Shown here piece after piece: positions 24,912-32,686 of a DNA stretch of 32,975 nucleotides (position 1 is the first letter of the stretch; each line of letters begins with the position of its first letter). The notes beneath the pieces were generated by a model. The model made no database searches and had not been told where the DNA came from. It was given only the letters and a program-made list of their open reading frames with translations. The position numbers and the translations under genes were made by a program. Origin of the DNA: JAGNZR01 sp051659505. Its GTDB lineage: Bacteria > Fusobacteriota > Fusobacteriia > Fusobacteriales > Fusobacteriaceae. The stretch lies in the NCBI GenBank assembly GCA_051659505.1, contig JBOFOQ010000035.1, positions 1 to 32,975 of the forward strand, given 5' to 3'.

Positions 24912-26456
24912 ATGATAAATAGATTAGGAAGAGAAATTCCAGAGTTTATAGAAGGGTATGGAAAAGTATCTCAATATACAGGTACAGGTGTTTCAAATAG
25001 AAATATAGGAAGAGTAAAAAAAGAATCGTCGTTTGAAATTATTTTACCTGGAGAAAAAAAACTTTTTACAGAATTAAAAAAACTTATGGATACATTGAAG
25101 TTAAAAAATGGAATGGTAGTCTCATTTCATCATCATTTAAGAAATGGTGACTTTGTTTTAAACATGATAATGAAAGAAATTGAAAAAAGGGGATATAAAG
25201 ACATAACTTTAGTAGCTAGTTCTATTTTTCCTTGTCATAAAGAAATTGTTCCTATGATGGAAAGTGGAGTTATAACTGGGATTTATTCGGCGTATATATC
25301 TGGCCCTGTAGCTAAAGCTATATCTCAAGGTAAGTTAGAAAAACCTGCTGTTATGCACACGCATGGTGGGAGAGCAAGAATATTTGAAACAGGAGAACTT
25401 AAGATAGATTTTGCTTTTGTTGCAGCTCCAGCTTCAGATGAATATGGAAATATAAATGGAGTTGATGGGAAATCAGCTTGTGGTGCTCTAGGTTATGCTC
25501 ATACAGATGTAGAGTGGGCTGAAACTGTTATAGTAATAACTGATAATTTAGTTGAGTATCCAAATCAAACAATTGAAATAAATCAAACTCATATTGATTA
25601 TGTTTTAGTTGTAGATGAAATTGGAGACCCTAAGGGAATTGTTTCTGGAACAACTCAAGTAACTAAAAATCCAATAGGGCTTAAAATAGCAAATTTAACT
25701 TCCAAGTTTATTGGGGAATCTGGTTATTTAAAAGATGGAATGAGTTTTCAAACTGGGGCAGGTGGAACTTCTCTAGCTGTAGCAGTGGAAATGAAAAACA
25801 TGATGAAGGAGAGAGGAGTTGTAGGTAGTTTTGCATCAGGTGGAATAACTGGATACATTGTTGATATGTATAAAGAGGGATTATTTAAAAGTATTTTTGA
25901 TGTTCAATGTTTTGATTTAGAAGCTGTAAAATCCATAAAAGAAAATAAAGCACATATGACTATGTCAGCTTCAATGTATGCGAACAGCAATAATAAAGGT
26001 TGCTTAGTTAATATGTTAGATATAGTTATATTAGGTGCAACTGAAATAGATACGAATTTTAATGTAAATGTAACTACAGGTTCAGACGGTTATATAATGG
26101 GAGGATCAGGTGGACATTCAGATACAGCTGCAGGGTCAAAATGTTGTATTATTGTTTCACAGTTAGTTAATGCAAGAATCTCAGTAATAAAAGATAATAT
26201 ATCAACTATAACAACTCCTGGAGAAACTGTAGATATATTAGTAACTGAAAGGGGAATTGCAATAAATCCTTTAAGAAAAGATTTAATCGAAAGATTTAAA
26301 AATTCAAACCTTCCAATAAAAACAATGGGAGAGTTAAAATCTATTGCTGATAAATTAACAGGAGAGCCTTCTCCTATAGAATTTGACGATAAAATAGTAG
26401 CATTAGTTCAATATAGAGACGGAAGTATAATAGATGTGGTAAAAAAAATCAAATAA
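24912..26456 (+). CDS. citF: Citrate/citramalate lyase alpha subunit (acyl-ACP transferase)
   Basis: CoA-transferase-type subunit that exchanges the acetyl group on CitD for the incoming citrate or citramalate. Glycine-rich stretches typical of the family are seen: MHTHGGRAR, SFQTGAGGTSLAV, SFASGGITGYIVD and MGGSGGHSDTAAGSK. The start is ATG 24912, six bases after GAGG; the GTG at 24900 has no proper site. The protein has 514 residues, as expected. It is the last gene of citDEF and is followed by an A/T-flanked terminator at 26474-26517. Confidence 0.95.
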   Translation: MINRLGREIPEFIEGYGKVSQYTGTGVSNRNIGRVKKESSFEIILPGEKKLFTELKKLMDTLKLKNGMVVSFHHHLRNGDFVLNMIMKEIEKRGYKDITLVASSIFPCHKEIVPMMESGVITGIYSAYISGPVAKAISQGKLEKPAVMHTHGGRARIFETGELKIDFAFVAAPASDEYGNINGVDGKSACGALGYAHTDVEWAETVIVITDNLVEYPNQTIEINQTHIDYVLVVDEIGDPKGIVSGTTQVTKNPIGLKIANLTSKFIGESGYLKDGMSFQTGAGGTSLAVAVEMKNMMKERGVVGSFASGGITGYIVDMYKEGLFKSIFDVQCFDLEAVKSIKENKAHMTMSASMYANSNNKGCLVNMLDIVILGATEIDTNFNVNVTTGSDGYIMGGSGGHSDTAAGSKCCIIVSQLVNARISVIKDNISTITTPGETVDILVTERGIAINPLRKDLIERFKNSNLPIKTMGELKSIADKLTGEPSPIEFDDKIVALVQYRDGSIIDVVKKIK

Positions 26457-26473
26457 TAAATGAAAGATAAATT

Positions 26474-26517
26474 AAAAAAAGAGGGAAATCTAATTTCAGA
26501 AATCCACTCTTTTTTTT
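26474..26517. terminator. Terminator after citF, possibly bidirectional
   Basis: Stem 26474-26486 with 26503-26516 (AAAAAAAGAG/CTCTTTTTTT plus GGA/TCC, one bulged A), followed by T residues. It lies between citF (+) and the TM2 gene (-), which ends 17 bases further on. Confidence 0.75.
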
Positions 26518-26533
26518 ATAATTTTTTTATTTT

Positions 26534-26752
26534 TTATCTGTTAAATTGAATATTTCCTTGTGAATCTGTAGGCATTCCAGCAGCGATAATAATATCGATA
26601 ATAGATACTATAGTTGGTATTCCTGTCCAACAAAACAAAAACATAAAAATAGCACTTATTGTTTTTCCTATTAAAAATCTGTGTATTCCTAAAGAACCAA
26701 AAAATATTGCAACTAAAATATAAACAACTTTACTGATAACTTGATTTCCCAT
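26534..26752 (-). CDS. TM2 domain-containing membrane protein
   Basis: A 72-residue protein with two membrane segments (about 8-22 and 30-56). The TM2 signature is present as FFGSLGIHRFLIGKT followed by an aromatic/glycine turn and IPTIVSIIDIII. The function of this family is unknown in bacteria; members often sit with envelope or stress genes. The start has an AGGAG site eight bases upstream. It is the last gene of a minus-strand group behind the TVP38-like and SPFH genes, 68 bases after the former. Confidence 0.85.
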   Translation of the reverse strand: MGNQVISKVVYILVAIFFGSLGIHRFLIGKTISAIFMFLFCWTGIPTIVSIIDIIIAAGMPTDSQGNIQFNR

Positions 26753-26820
26753 TATTAATCTCCTGTACTCATTTTAAATATTTTCTCATGTTTTAAAAAA
26801 AAATACAAGGAAAAAATATA

Positions 26821-27471
26821 TTATTTCTTTAAATTAAGCTTTTTTATCAAAAGAGCTATAAACAATAGTAAAATAGCACTAATTCCAATTATGAAAAAAA
26901 ATTCTTTAGAAGAACTAGCTAAAAGAGAACTTCCGATTAAGACATAGCTAATACCACCTGGAATTATAAAAATTGTAGATAAAAACCAGTATTTAAAAAA
27001 AGATATGTTAGTAAGTCCATAGACATAATTTTGTAGAGTAAATGGAAAAATAGGAACTAGTCTTGTTGTAAGTAGTATTAGAGAGTCATTTTTTTTAATT
27101 CCCCCGTTAATAATTTTAAATATAGGAAGGGATTCATATTTTTTCATACTGTCTTTAAAAAGATATCTTCCTAAGAGAAAAGATATTCCAAGTCCTGAAC
27201 TTGCTCCTATTAAAGTGAATAAAAAACCTTTAATAGGTCCAAAAATTATACCACTACTAAGTGTTAATGGTGTAGCAGGTAAAAAGAGTATAGAAAAAAG
27301 AATATATAAAATAATGAAAATCACTGAAGAGTACTCATTGTTTTTTAAAGTTAAAAGAAATACTTTTACTGTATCAACATTGAGTTTTTCAGGGAATATT
27401 TTCATTTTAAGAAAAATAAATATTAAAATTAAAATAGCAAGTATAAAAATTTTTTTTTTAATTTTAGTCAT
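26821..27471 (-). CDS. TVP38/TMEM64 (DedA-related) family membrane protein
   Basis: A 216-residue inner-membrane protein with about six hydrophobic segments: an N-terminal anchor (8-22), then paired segments around re-entrant motifs. Family features are FLPATPLTLSSGIIFGPIKG and GASSGLGISFLLGRYLF, with an arginine after the second, and RLVPIFPFTLQNYVYGL later. Relatives are implicated in lipid scrambling or proton-dependent envelope homeostasis; the exact role here is not readable. Its start has an AGGAG site. It is 28 bases downstream of the SPFH gene and probably in the same operon. Confidence 0.88.
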   Translation of the reverse strand: MTKIKKKIFILAILILIFIFLKMKIFPEKLNVDTVKVFLLTLKNNEYSSVIFIILYILFSILFLPATPLTLSSGIIFGPIKGFLFTLIGASSGLGISFLLGRYLFKDSMKKYESLPIFKIINGGIKKNDSLILLTTRLVPIFPFTLQNYVYGLTNISFFKYWFLSTIFIIPGGISYVLIGSSLLASSSKEFFFIIGISAILLLFIALLIKKLNLKK

Positions 27472-27499
27472 ATTAATCTCCTATACTCTATAAAAATAA

Positions 27500-28417
27500 T
27501 TAATTAGATTTTGGCGTTCTAAAATCTATAATAGGTGTTGCATTTCCCCCTTGAAAAGTAGGTAAAACTCCATTCCATTTTAACATTTTTTCATATTCAA
27601 TTAATTCCTTTGTAATAACTTTTTGCTTAGCAAGAATAGCGAATGCTTCAGCTTCAGCTGCTATTTTTGTAGATTTAGCTTGCCCTTCAGCATTTGCAAT
27701 GGCAACAGCTGCGTTTCCTTCAGCTATTATTATATTTTTTTCAGCTTCAATTTTTGCTCTTTCAGCCTCAACTTTTTGTCTCTCTAAAGCTTGTTGTGCA
27801 TTTACTCTTTCTTGAATTGCTTTTTCTGTTTGAGGATCTAAAACAATTTCAGAGAAATTTAAACTTTCTATAATAATTCCATCAGCATCAAATTTATTTC
27901 TTACATTTTTAAAAGCAAAACTATTAAGTTCGGTTCTTCTTGAACCATAAACATCAATAACATTAAAAGTACTTGTTACCTCTGCAACATAAGATTTAAT
28001 TTTACCTCTCATATAAATTCTATTTATTTCATCTCCAGAACGCCCTCTAAAACGTGTGAAAATTTCAGTTACTTTAGCATCATCAAATCTATAAGAATAC
28101 TCAAGAGATACTCTTACAGTTTTTCCATCTGATGTTGGTATCATAAAACTGTCGTCAGATTCAGAACCTTCTCTTCTATCTGAACTCATATAAGATTGTT
28201 CAGTAGATACAGTATAAGATGTAATTGTAGCAATAGGATTAACTAAATGCCATCCTTGAGTAAGTGTTTTTTCAGAAACTCCAGAAGACGGAGTATAAAC
28301 AACACCAACATAACCTGGTTTTATTTTTTTTAAAGTTGTAGAAAAAAAGATGATAAGTATAACTAAAATACCTGCAGTTATAGCTCCTATTTTAGCCATT
28401 GTATTATTGAAATTCAT
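27500..28417 (-). CDS. SPFH domain/prohibitin-like membrane protein
   Basis: A 305-residue protein with one N-terminal membrane anchor (about residues 9-28), an SPFH/band-7 domain from KKIKPGYVGVVYTP to about 185, and an alanine/glutamate-rich helical stretch (about 190-260) typical of prohibitins, which oligomerise into membrane rings and often modulate membrane proteases. The start follows AAGGAGG. It is preceded by a 108-base gap after the radical SAM gene that holds an AT-rich inverted repeat (28485-28494 with 28506-28515). Protein partner unknown. Confidence 0.9.
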   Translation of the reverse strand: MNFNNTMAKIGAITAGILVILIIFFSTTLKKIKPGYVGVVYTPSSGVSEKTLTQGWHLVNPIATITSYTVSTEQSYMSSDRREGSESDDSFMIPTSDGKTVRVSLEYSYRFDDAKVTEIFTRFRGRSGDEINRIYMRGKIKSYVAEVTSTFNVIDVYGSRRTELNSFAFKNVRNKFDADGIIIESLNFSEIVLDPQTEKAIQERVNAQQALERQKVEAERAKIEAEKNIIIAEGNAAVAIANAEGQAKSTKIAAEAEAFAILAKQKVITKELIEYEKMLKWNGVLPTFQGGNATPIIDFRTPKSN

Positions 28418-28525
28418 AGTACTTCCTCCTTAGTTGTTAAAAATTGAATGTTATAGAATAAACATCAATTTAATACTATCACTCAATTTTATAAATAGCA
28501 AGAGATTATAAAATTAAGAGTTTTT

Positions 28526-29398
28526 TTAAATGAACTTTTCTTTAAATTGGCATTTGATACAAAGTTCTTCTATAGCTCTATTTTCACAAAATCCATTGTA
28601 AATAGTTTTGGCTCTAGAGGAATTTATAATAGTTTCGAAAGGTGTTGAGAAAATATTACCAAGATTTATGACTCCCTCACCGTCCAAGCAGCAAGGCACA
28701 ACAGTTCCATCGACTAAAATAGCAATTTGATTTCTAAGACCATGACAAAATCCCTTTTCTTCATGATAAGTATCATTTAATTCTGGCCATTTAAATTCAA
28801 CGTCAGAATTTAAATATAATTTTTCTTTTATTTTTAGGCCTTTTCCTGAGATTAAGTTTTCTGCAAGGGAAAAATTTAAGTTAAATTTCTTTTCAATAAT
28901 ATTTAAAATAAGTCTATTTCCTTTTTGCTTTGTAGAAATAGAATCTAGAGCATTAAAATTCCAAAGTCGTAAAGATATAAATGTTTCATTTTTTTCTAGA
29001 ATTTCCTCTACAAAATTAAGGATATTTTCAAGATAGTTATTATTTTCAATAGAGGTTAAATCCTTGTCAAAACTGTGAAGCGAAAAATTTATTTGTCTAG
29101 GTAGAGTATTTAAGAGTATATATTTTTGTTCTTCGATAAGAGTTCCATTAGTTGTTATATTTACAAAAAAATCTTTTTCTTTGGCAATTTTAAGTATATT
29201 TTCTAAATTTTGATGAAACAAAGGTTCCCCTTTTACATGAAGATATATATAGCTAGAGTAAGGTTTTATTTGATCTAGTATATATGAAAAGTTTTCTAAA
29301 TTAAGGGAATTTAGTTTTCTTTTTGTAGTTGGACAGAAACTACATTTAAGATTGCAAATATTAGTAATTTCTATATATATTTTTTTAAAATTTTTCAT
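28526..29398 (-). CDS. Radical SAM/SPASM-type protein of unknown substrate
   Basis: A 290-residue protein with the [4Fe-4S]-SAM motif CxxxCxxC at Cys15, Cys19 and Cys22 (CNLKCSFC), a KGEPLFH segment that fits the SAM-binding GGE region, and a C-terminal cysteine cluster (GFCHG, VPCCLDGEG, GFCEN, LCIKC) of the SPASM or Twitch type, which holds auxiliary Fe-S clusters in peptide- and protein-modifying enzymes. The start is ATG 29398, ten bases after CGGAG; an ATG 18 codons earlier has no site and would run through an 18-bp palindrome (29424-29441). No obvious precursor peptide gene is adjacent, so the substrate is unknown. Confidence 0.85.
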   Translation of the reverse strand: MKNFKKIYIEITNICNLKCSFCPTTKRKLNSLNLENFSYILDQIKPYSSYIYLHVKGEPLFHQNLENILKIAKEKDFFVNITTNGTLIEEQKYILLNTLPRQINFSLHSFDKDLTSIENNNYLENILNFVEEILEKNETFISLRLWNFNALDSISTKQKGNRLILNIIEKKFNLNFSLAENLISGKGLKIKEKLYLNSDVEFKWPELNDTYHEEKGFCHGLRNQIAILVDGTVVPCCLDGEGVINLGNIFSTPFETIINSSRAKTIYNGFCENRAIEELCIKCQFKEKFI

Positions 29399-29423
29399 AA
29401 AGTTTATACTCCGTTTTAATTTA

Positions 29424-29441
29424 GTTATACTTAAGTATAAC
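29424..29441. promoter_or_regulatory. 18-bp perfect palindrome upstream of radical SAM gene
   Basis: GTTATACTTAAGTATAAC is its own reverse complement and ends 25 bases before the start codon at 29398. It contains a TATAAC box that could be the -10 element, so a bound repressor would block the promoter. The regulator is not identified. Confidence 0.45.
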
Positions 29442-29474
29442 ATTTTTATCATTAAGAGAAAGAATAAATTAATA

Positions 29475-29512
29475 AAAAAAGATTTTCTAAGAAAAAATAG
29501 AAAATCTTTTTT
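29475..29512. terminator. Terminator of the yjeM-like gene
   Basis: Perfect 15-bp stem (29475-29489 with 29498-29512, AAAAAAGATTTTCTA) with an 8-base loop. The minus-strand transcript continues into a T-rich tract. It lies 19 bases past the permease stop codon. Confidence 0.8.
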
Positions 29513-29530
29513 ATATTTGCTTAACTACAG

Positions 29531-31033
29531 TTATTTGTTCCTAATAGTATTTTCATAATTATTATAAATTATAAGTGCTAGGATACTAAAGAATATTGGA
29601 CCAGATATCATCCATAATGTAGAAGATATATCTCCCTTTGTTGCAGGTTCAATAATAGTCATTAAGTTAGCAAAACTAACTGTAACAACAGTTGAATAGG
29701 TTGCAATTTTAACTACAGTTAAATTTTTATAAATGATAAAAGGTTTTACAATTTCTTTTTTTGCTTTAAAAGCAGGAAAGGCAAAAGCTATTAAAAGATA
29801 AGGAATAGTCATAGCTACATTTGTCATAAGAGTAAGTTTCATAAAAAACTTAGAAGCACCCTCTCCACCAAAAGCAACTCCAATAATGAAAATAACAACT
29901 ATACCACATTGAATCCACATTGCATTTTTAGGCATTCCATTTTCAATAATAGCAGATTTACCAGGCCACATTTTAGCCGGAGTTCCCTCTATTAATTGTT
30001 TTAACGGAGCATAAATAAGTGTAAAGAAGGCTCCTGTTAGAGCTAAAACCATTGAAATTCCCATGTATCTAGACATAACTTTACCAACCATAATAGCAGT
30101 ATTTTGAGTGACTCCAAAAGCAATTCCCAACTGATATCCTAAATTTTCCATTGTTACATAAGAGAAATTCCCTATGTGGACACCAGGTTTATTTGCAATT
30201 AAAGACCAGTTAGTAAACATTCCAACAAGAAGAATACCAATAGCGTAACCTACTGCTATTGTTATAGCAGCAATAGTAACTCCTTTAGGAAATGTAGTTT
30301 CAGCTTTTTCTGTTTGGTCAACTAATCCTCCTACAACCTCAATTCCACCATAAGCAAAAATAGCAAAAACCATAAATGAAAGAGTAGAGATAACAGTGTG
30401 ATAATTTGTATTAGGTGAAGTAATAAAGTCACTTTTACCTGAAATTAAAGGTTCAGCTAGTTCAAAACCATTAAGAGCGAAAACAACTAGAGCACCAATT
30501 AATAAAACAAGATTTAAAAGAGTTACTGCAATACCTCCAAGAGAGGTAACTTTAGAAATTTTATTTAATCCTTTACTAGCTACAAATGTAAAAGTTATCA
30601 TTAATAAAGTTCCTAAAAGCCCCATTGTTTGAGTTGAGTTTAATCCCATGAAACTAAGATTTTTAGTTAAATCAGTTCCAAAAATAGCTGTTGAAGCAAC
30701 AATCCAAATTCCAGAAGATATATTAACCATCCAGATAATATAAGAAGCATACCACATAAATGTAGTAACAAAAGCATATTTAGGACCTATTGATTTTTCC
30801 ATCCAAGAATAAATTCCACCAGTTTCATTTTTAAAAGCAGCACCATATTCTGCCATCATAAAAGCGTATGGGATAAAAAATAAAATTCCAGAAATAATAT
30901 ACCAAGGAATAGCAGCATATCCCATTAAATAAAAAGACCTTGGAATATTATTAAAACCAAAAACAGATGTGAAAATCATTAAAATTAAAGGTATAAGAGT
31001 TAACTTTTTGTTAACTGAAGATTTTGAAGACAT
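29531..31033 (-). CDS. yjeM: APC-family amino acid permease, YjeM-like
   Basis: A 500-residue inner-membrane transporter with about twelve hydrophobic segments. It resembles E. coli YjeM throughout as I recall that sequence: LMIFTSVFGFNN, the SFYLMGYAAIPWYI segment, FMMAEYGAAF, ETGGIYSWM, and the conserved FAIFAYGGIEVVGGLVD and TLWMISGPIFFS stretches. It belongs near the GadC/glutamate:GABA antiporter branch of the APC superfamily, so an amino acid antiporter is likely, but the substrate is not established. The start has an AAGGAGG site. It is transcribed singly, between its own upstream region shared with metK and the terminator at 29475-29512. Confidence 0.88.
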   Translation of the reverse strand: MSSKSSVNKKLTLIPLILMIFTSVFGFNNIPRSFYLMGYAAIPWYIISGILFFIPYAFMMAEYGAAFKNETGGIYSWMEKSIGPKYAFVTTFMWYASYIIWMVNISSGIWIVASTAIFGTDLTKNLSFMGLNSTQTMGLLGTLLMITFTFVASKGLNKISKVTSLGGIAVTLLNLVLLIGALVVFALNGFELAEPLISGKSDFITSPNTNYHTVISTLSFMVFAIFAYGGIEVVGGLVDQTEKAETTFPKGVTIAAITIAVGYAIGILLVGMFTNWSLIANKPGVHIGNFSYVTMENLGYQLGIAFGVTQNTAIMVGKVMSRYMGISMVLALTGAFFTLIYAPLKQLIEGTPAKMWPGKSAIIENGMPKNAMWIQCGIVVIFIIGVAFGGEGASKFFMKLTLMTNVAMTIPYLLIAFAFPAFKAKKEIVKPFIIYKNLTVVKIATYSTVVTVSFANLMTIIEPATKGDISSTLWMISGPIFFSILALIIYNNYENTIRNK

Positions 31034-31111
31034 TTTTCCTCCTTAAAATTACAAAAATAAAAATAAATTTTTCATAAAAAAATATAACTTACTCTATAAG
31101 TTTATCATAAA

Positions 31112-31148
31112 ATCCATATTTAACATAGTAAAAAAATATAATATGGAT
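31112..31148. repeat. 9-bp inverted repeat upstream of yjeM
   Basis: ATCCATATT (31112-31120) and its complement (31140-31148) are 19 bases apart, about 80-115 bases before the yjeM start in the divergent yjeM/metK spacer. It may be an operator for yjeM. A TTAAAT/TTATAG promoter-like pair near it is weak. Confidence 0.35.
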
Positions 31149-31260
31149 ATACAAAAAATAAACATGTCATAACAATAATACAGAAAAAATAAGCATTAAA
31201 AATTTTTTTTATGAAAGTAATTTGTTTATCAAATTATTTATTAAAATGATATTATTTTAA

Positions 31261-31292
31261 TTGACATTAACAAAAATATAGGTTATTATAAT
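31261..31292 (+). promoter_or_regulatory. metK promoter
   Basis: A perfect TTGACA (31261-31266) is followed by TATTAT (31284-31289) at 17 bases, overlapping a perfect TATAAT (31287-31292) at 20 bases. Transcription would start close to 31297-31300, just ahead of the riboswitch. Confidence 0.7.
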
Positions 31293-31307
31293 ACATATAA
31301 ATAATAA

Positions 31308-31446
31308 TACCATCAAGAGAGATCGAGGGACGGGCCCTATGACATCTCAGCAACCTGCTATTATATAGTGTGGTGCTAACTCCTGATAGATGGAAGGATA
31401 AAAGTTAAAATATTTAACCCTTTCATTAATGTGGAAGGTTTTTTTT
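31308..31446 (+). promoter_or_regulatory. SAM-I riboswitch (S box) controlling metK
   Basis: The aptamer covers about 31308-31395: P1 CCATC (31310-31314) pairs with GATGG (31389-31393), P2 GAGAT (31319-31323) with ATCTC (31344-31348). The conserved core includes CAAGAGAG, GAGGGAC-GGCCCTATGA, CAGCAACC, and GGTGCTAA-TCC. The expression platform follows. GGAAGG (31392-31397) can pair with CCTTTC (31419-31424) and GTTAAA with TTTAAC to form an antiterminator. With SAM bound, P1 traps the upstream part, and the terminator at 31416-31446 forms. Thus metK is shut off when SAM is abundant. The aptamer is compact, with a short P3. Confidence 0.92.
31416..31446 (+). terminator. Regulated terminator of the SAM riboswitch
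   Basis: Stem AACC-UUUCA (31416-31425 with one bulged C) pairs with UGGAAGGUU (31432-31440), loop of six bases, followed by six T. The 5' arm is shared with the antiterminator. Confidence 0.8.
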
Positions 31447-31470
31447 ATATTAAAATTTAGGAGGTTTGTT

Positions 31471-32622
31471 ATGGAAAATTTAGTTTATTTCACTTCAGAG
31501 TGTGTATCCCCTGGGCATCCAGATAAAATATCAGATCAGATATCTGACGCAGTGTTAGATGCTTGTCTTTTAAAAGATAGAAATTCAAGAGTAGCTTGTG
31601 AGGTATTTTGTACAACGGGGCAAGTAGTAGTAGGTGGAGAGATAACCACAGAAACATATATTGACATTCAAGAAATAGTAAGAAACAAAATAGACGAAAT
31701 AGGTTATAAAAATGGAATGGGATTTGACTCTGATTGCGGAGTACTAAATGCTATTCATTCTCAGTCACCAGATATTGCCATGGGTGTTGATACTGGAGGA
31801 GCTGGAGACCAAGGAATTATGTTTGGAGGGGCAGTAAATGAGACTCCAGAGTTAATGCCGTTAGCTTTAGTGTTAGCTAGAGATATAATGGTATTATCAA
31901 CAAAACTAACAAGGGAAAATAAACTTGTATGGGCAAGACCTGATGCTAAATCTCAGGTTACTTTAGCTTATGATCAAAAAGGAAAAATAGTTCATGTTGA
32001 TACGATAGTTGTATCAATTCAGCATGACCCAAATGTGACTCAAGAAACCATTCATAATGAAATAAAGGAATTAGTAATAAAACCAGTTATGAAAAAGCAT
32101 AATATGTCATTAAATGATGTGAAAAATTTCCATATAAATCCAACAGGAAGATTTGTTATAGGTGGTCCTCATGGAGATACTGGATTAACAGGAAGAAAGA
32201 TTATAGTGGATACTTATGGTGGGTTTTTTAGACATGGAGGGGGAGCTTTCTCAGGAAAAGACCCCTCTAAAGTAGACCGTTCTGCAGCCTATGCAGCAAG
32301 ATGGGTTGCTAAAAATATTGTAGGAGCAGATTTAGCTACTAAGTGTGAAGTTCAATTATCTTATGCAATAGGAGTAGCTTATCCAACTTCAGTAAAAGTT
32401 GATACTTTTGGGACTAGTAAAATAGATGAAATTGAGCTTGGAAAAGCAGTGAAAAAAATATTTGATCTTTCTCCAAGAGGGATAGAAAAACACTTAGAAC
32501 TTAGAGATTGTAAATTTAAATATCAAGATTTAGCGGCTTTTGGACATATTGGAAGAACAGATTTAGATTTACCTTGGGAAAGATTAGATAAAGTTGAAGA
32601 ATTAAAAAAATATTTTATTTAA
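31471..32622 (+). CDS. metK: S-adenosylmethionine synthetase
   Basis: Makes SAM from methionine and ATP. Signature residues include His16 and Asp18 in SPGHPDKISDQ, the GAGDQGIMFGGA motif, GGPHGDTGLTGRK and the P-loop-like GGGAFSGKD (256-264). The start is ATG 31471, six bases after AGGAGG (31459-31464), giving 383 residues, normal for the family; an upstream in-frame start would fall in the riboswitch terminator. It is controlled by the SAM-I riboswitch just ahead and followed by its own terminator at 32651-32681. Confidence 0.97.
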   Translation: MENLVYFTSECVSPGHPDKISDQISDAVLDACLLKDRNSRVACEVFCTTGQVVVGGEITTETYIDIQEIVRNKIDEIGYKNGMGFDSDCGVLNAIHSQSPDIAMGVDTGGAGDQGIMFGGAVNETPELMPLALVLARDIMVLSTKLTRENKLVWARPDAKSQVTLAYDQKGKIVHVDTIVVSIQHDPNVTQETIHNEIKELVIKPVMKKHNMSLNDVKNFHINPTGRFVIGGPHGDTGLTGRKIIVDTYGGFFRHGGGAFSGKDPSKVDRSAAYAARWVAKNIVGADLATKCEVQLSYAIGVAYPTSVKVDTFGTSKIDEIELGKAVKKIFDLSPRGIEKHLELRDCKFKYQDLAAFGHIGRTDLDLPWERLDKVEELKKYFI

Positions 32623-32650
32623 GTATATAATTAAATATTTATTAAATGTT

Positions 32651-32681
32651 AAAAAGAACTACTAATTTAGTAGTTCTTTTT
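32651..32681 (+). terminator. metK terminator
   Basis: Perfect 14-bp stem (32651-32664 with 32668-32681, AAAAAGAACTACTA) with a 3-base loop and a closing run of T. The group IIC intron starts five bases after it. Confidence 0.9.
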
Positions 32682-32686
32682 GCTAT

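Noticed and set aside
29399..29452. Upstream ATG as the start of the radical SAM gene
   Set aside because: No ribosome binding site, and the extension would be encoded across the 18-bp palindrome; ATG 29398 has CGGAG at a suitable distance.
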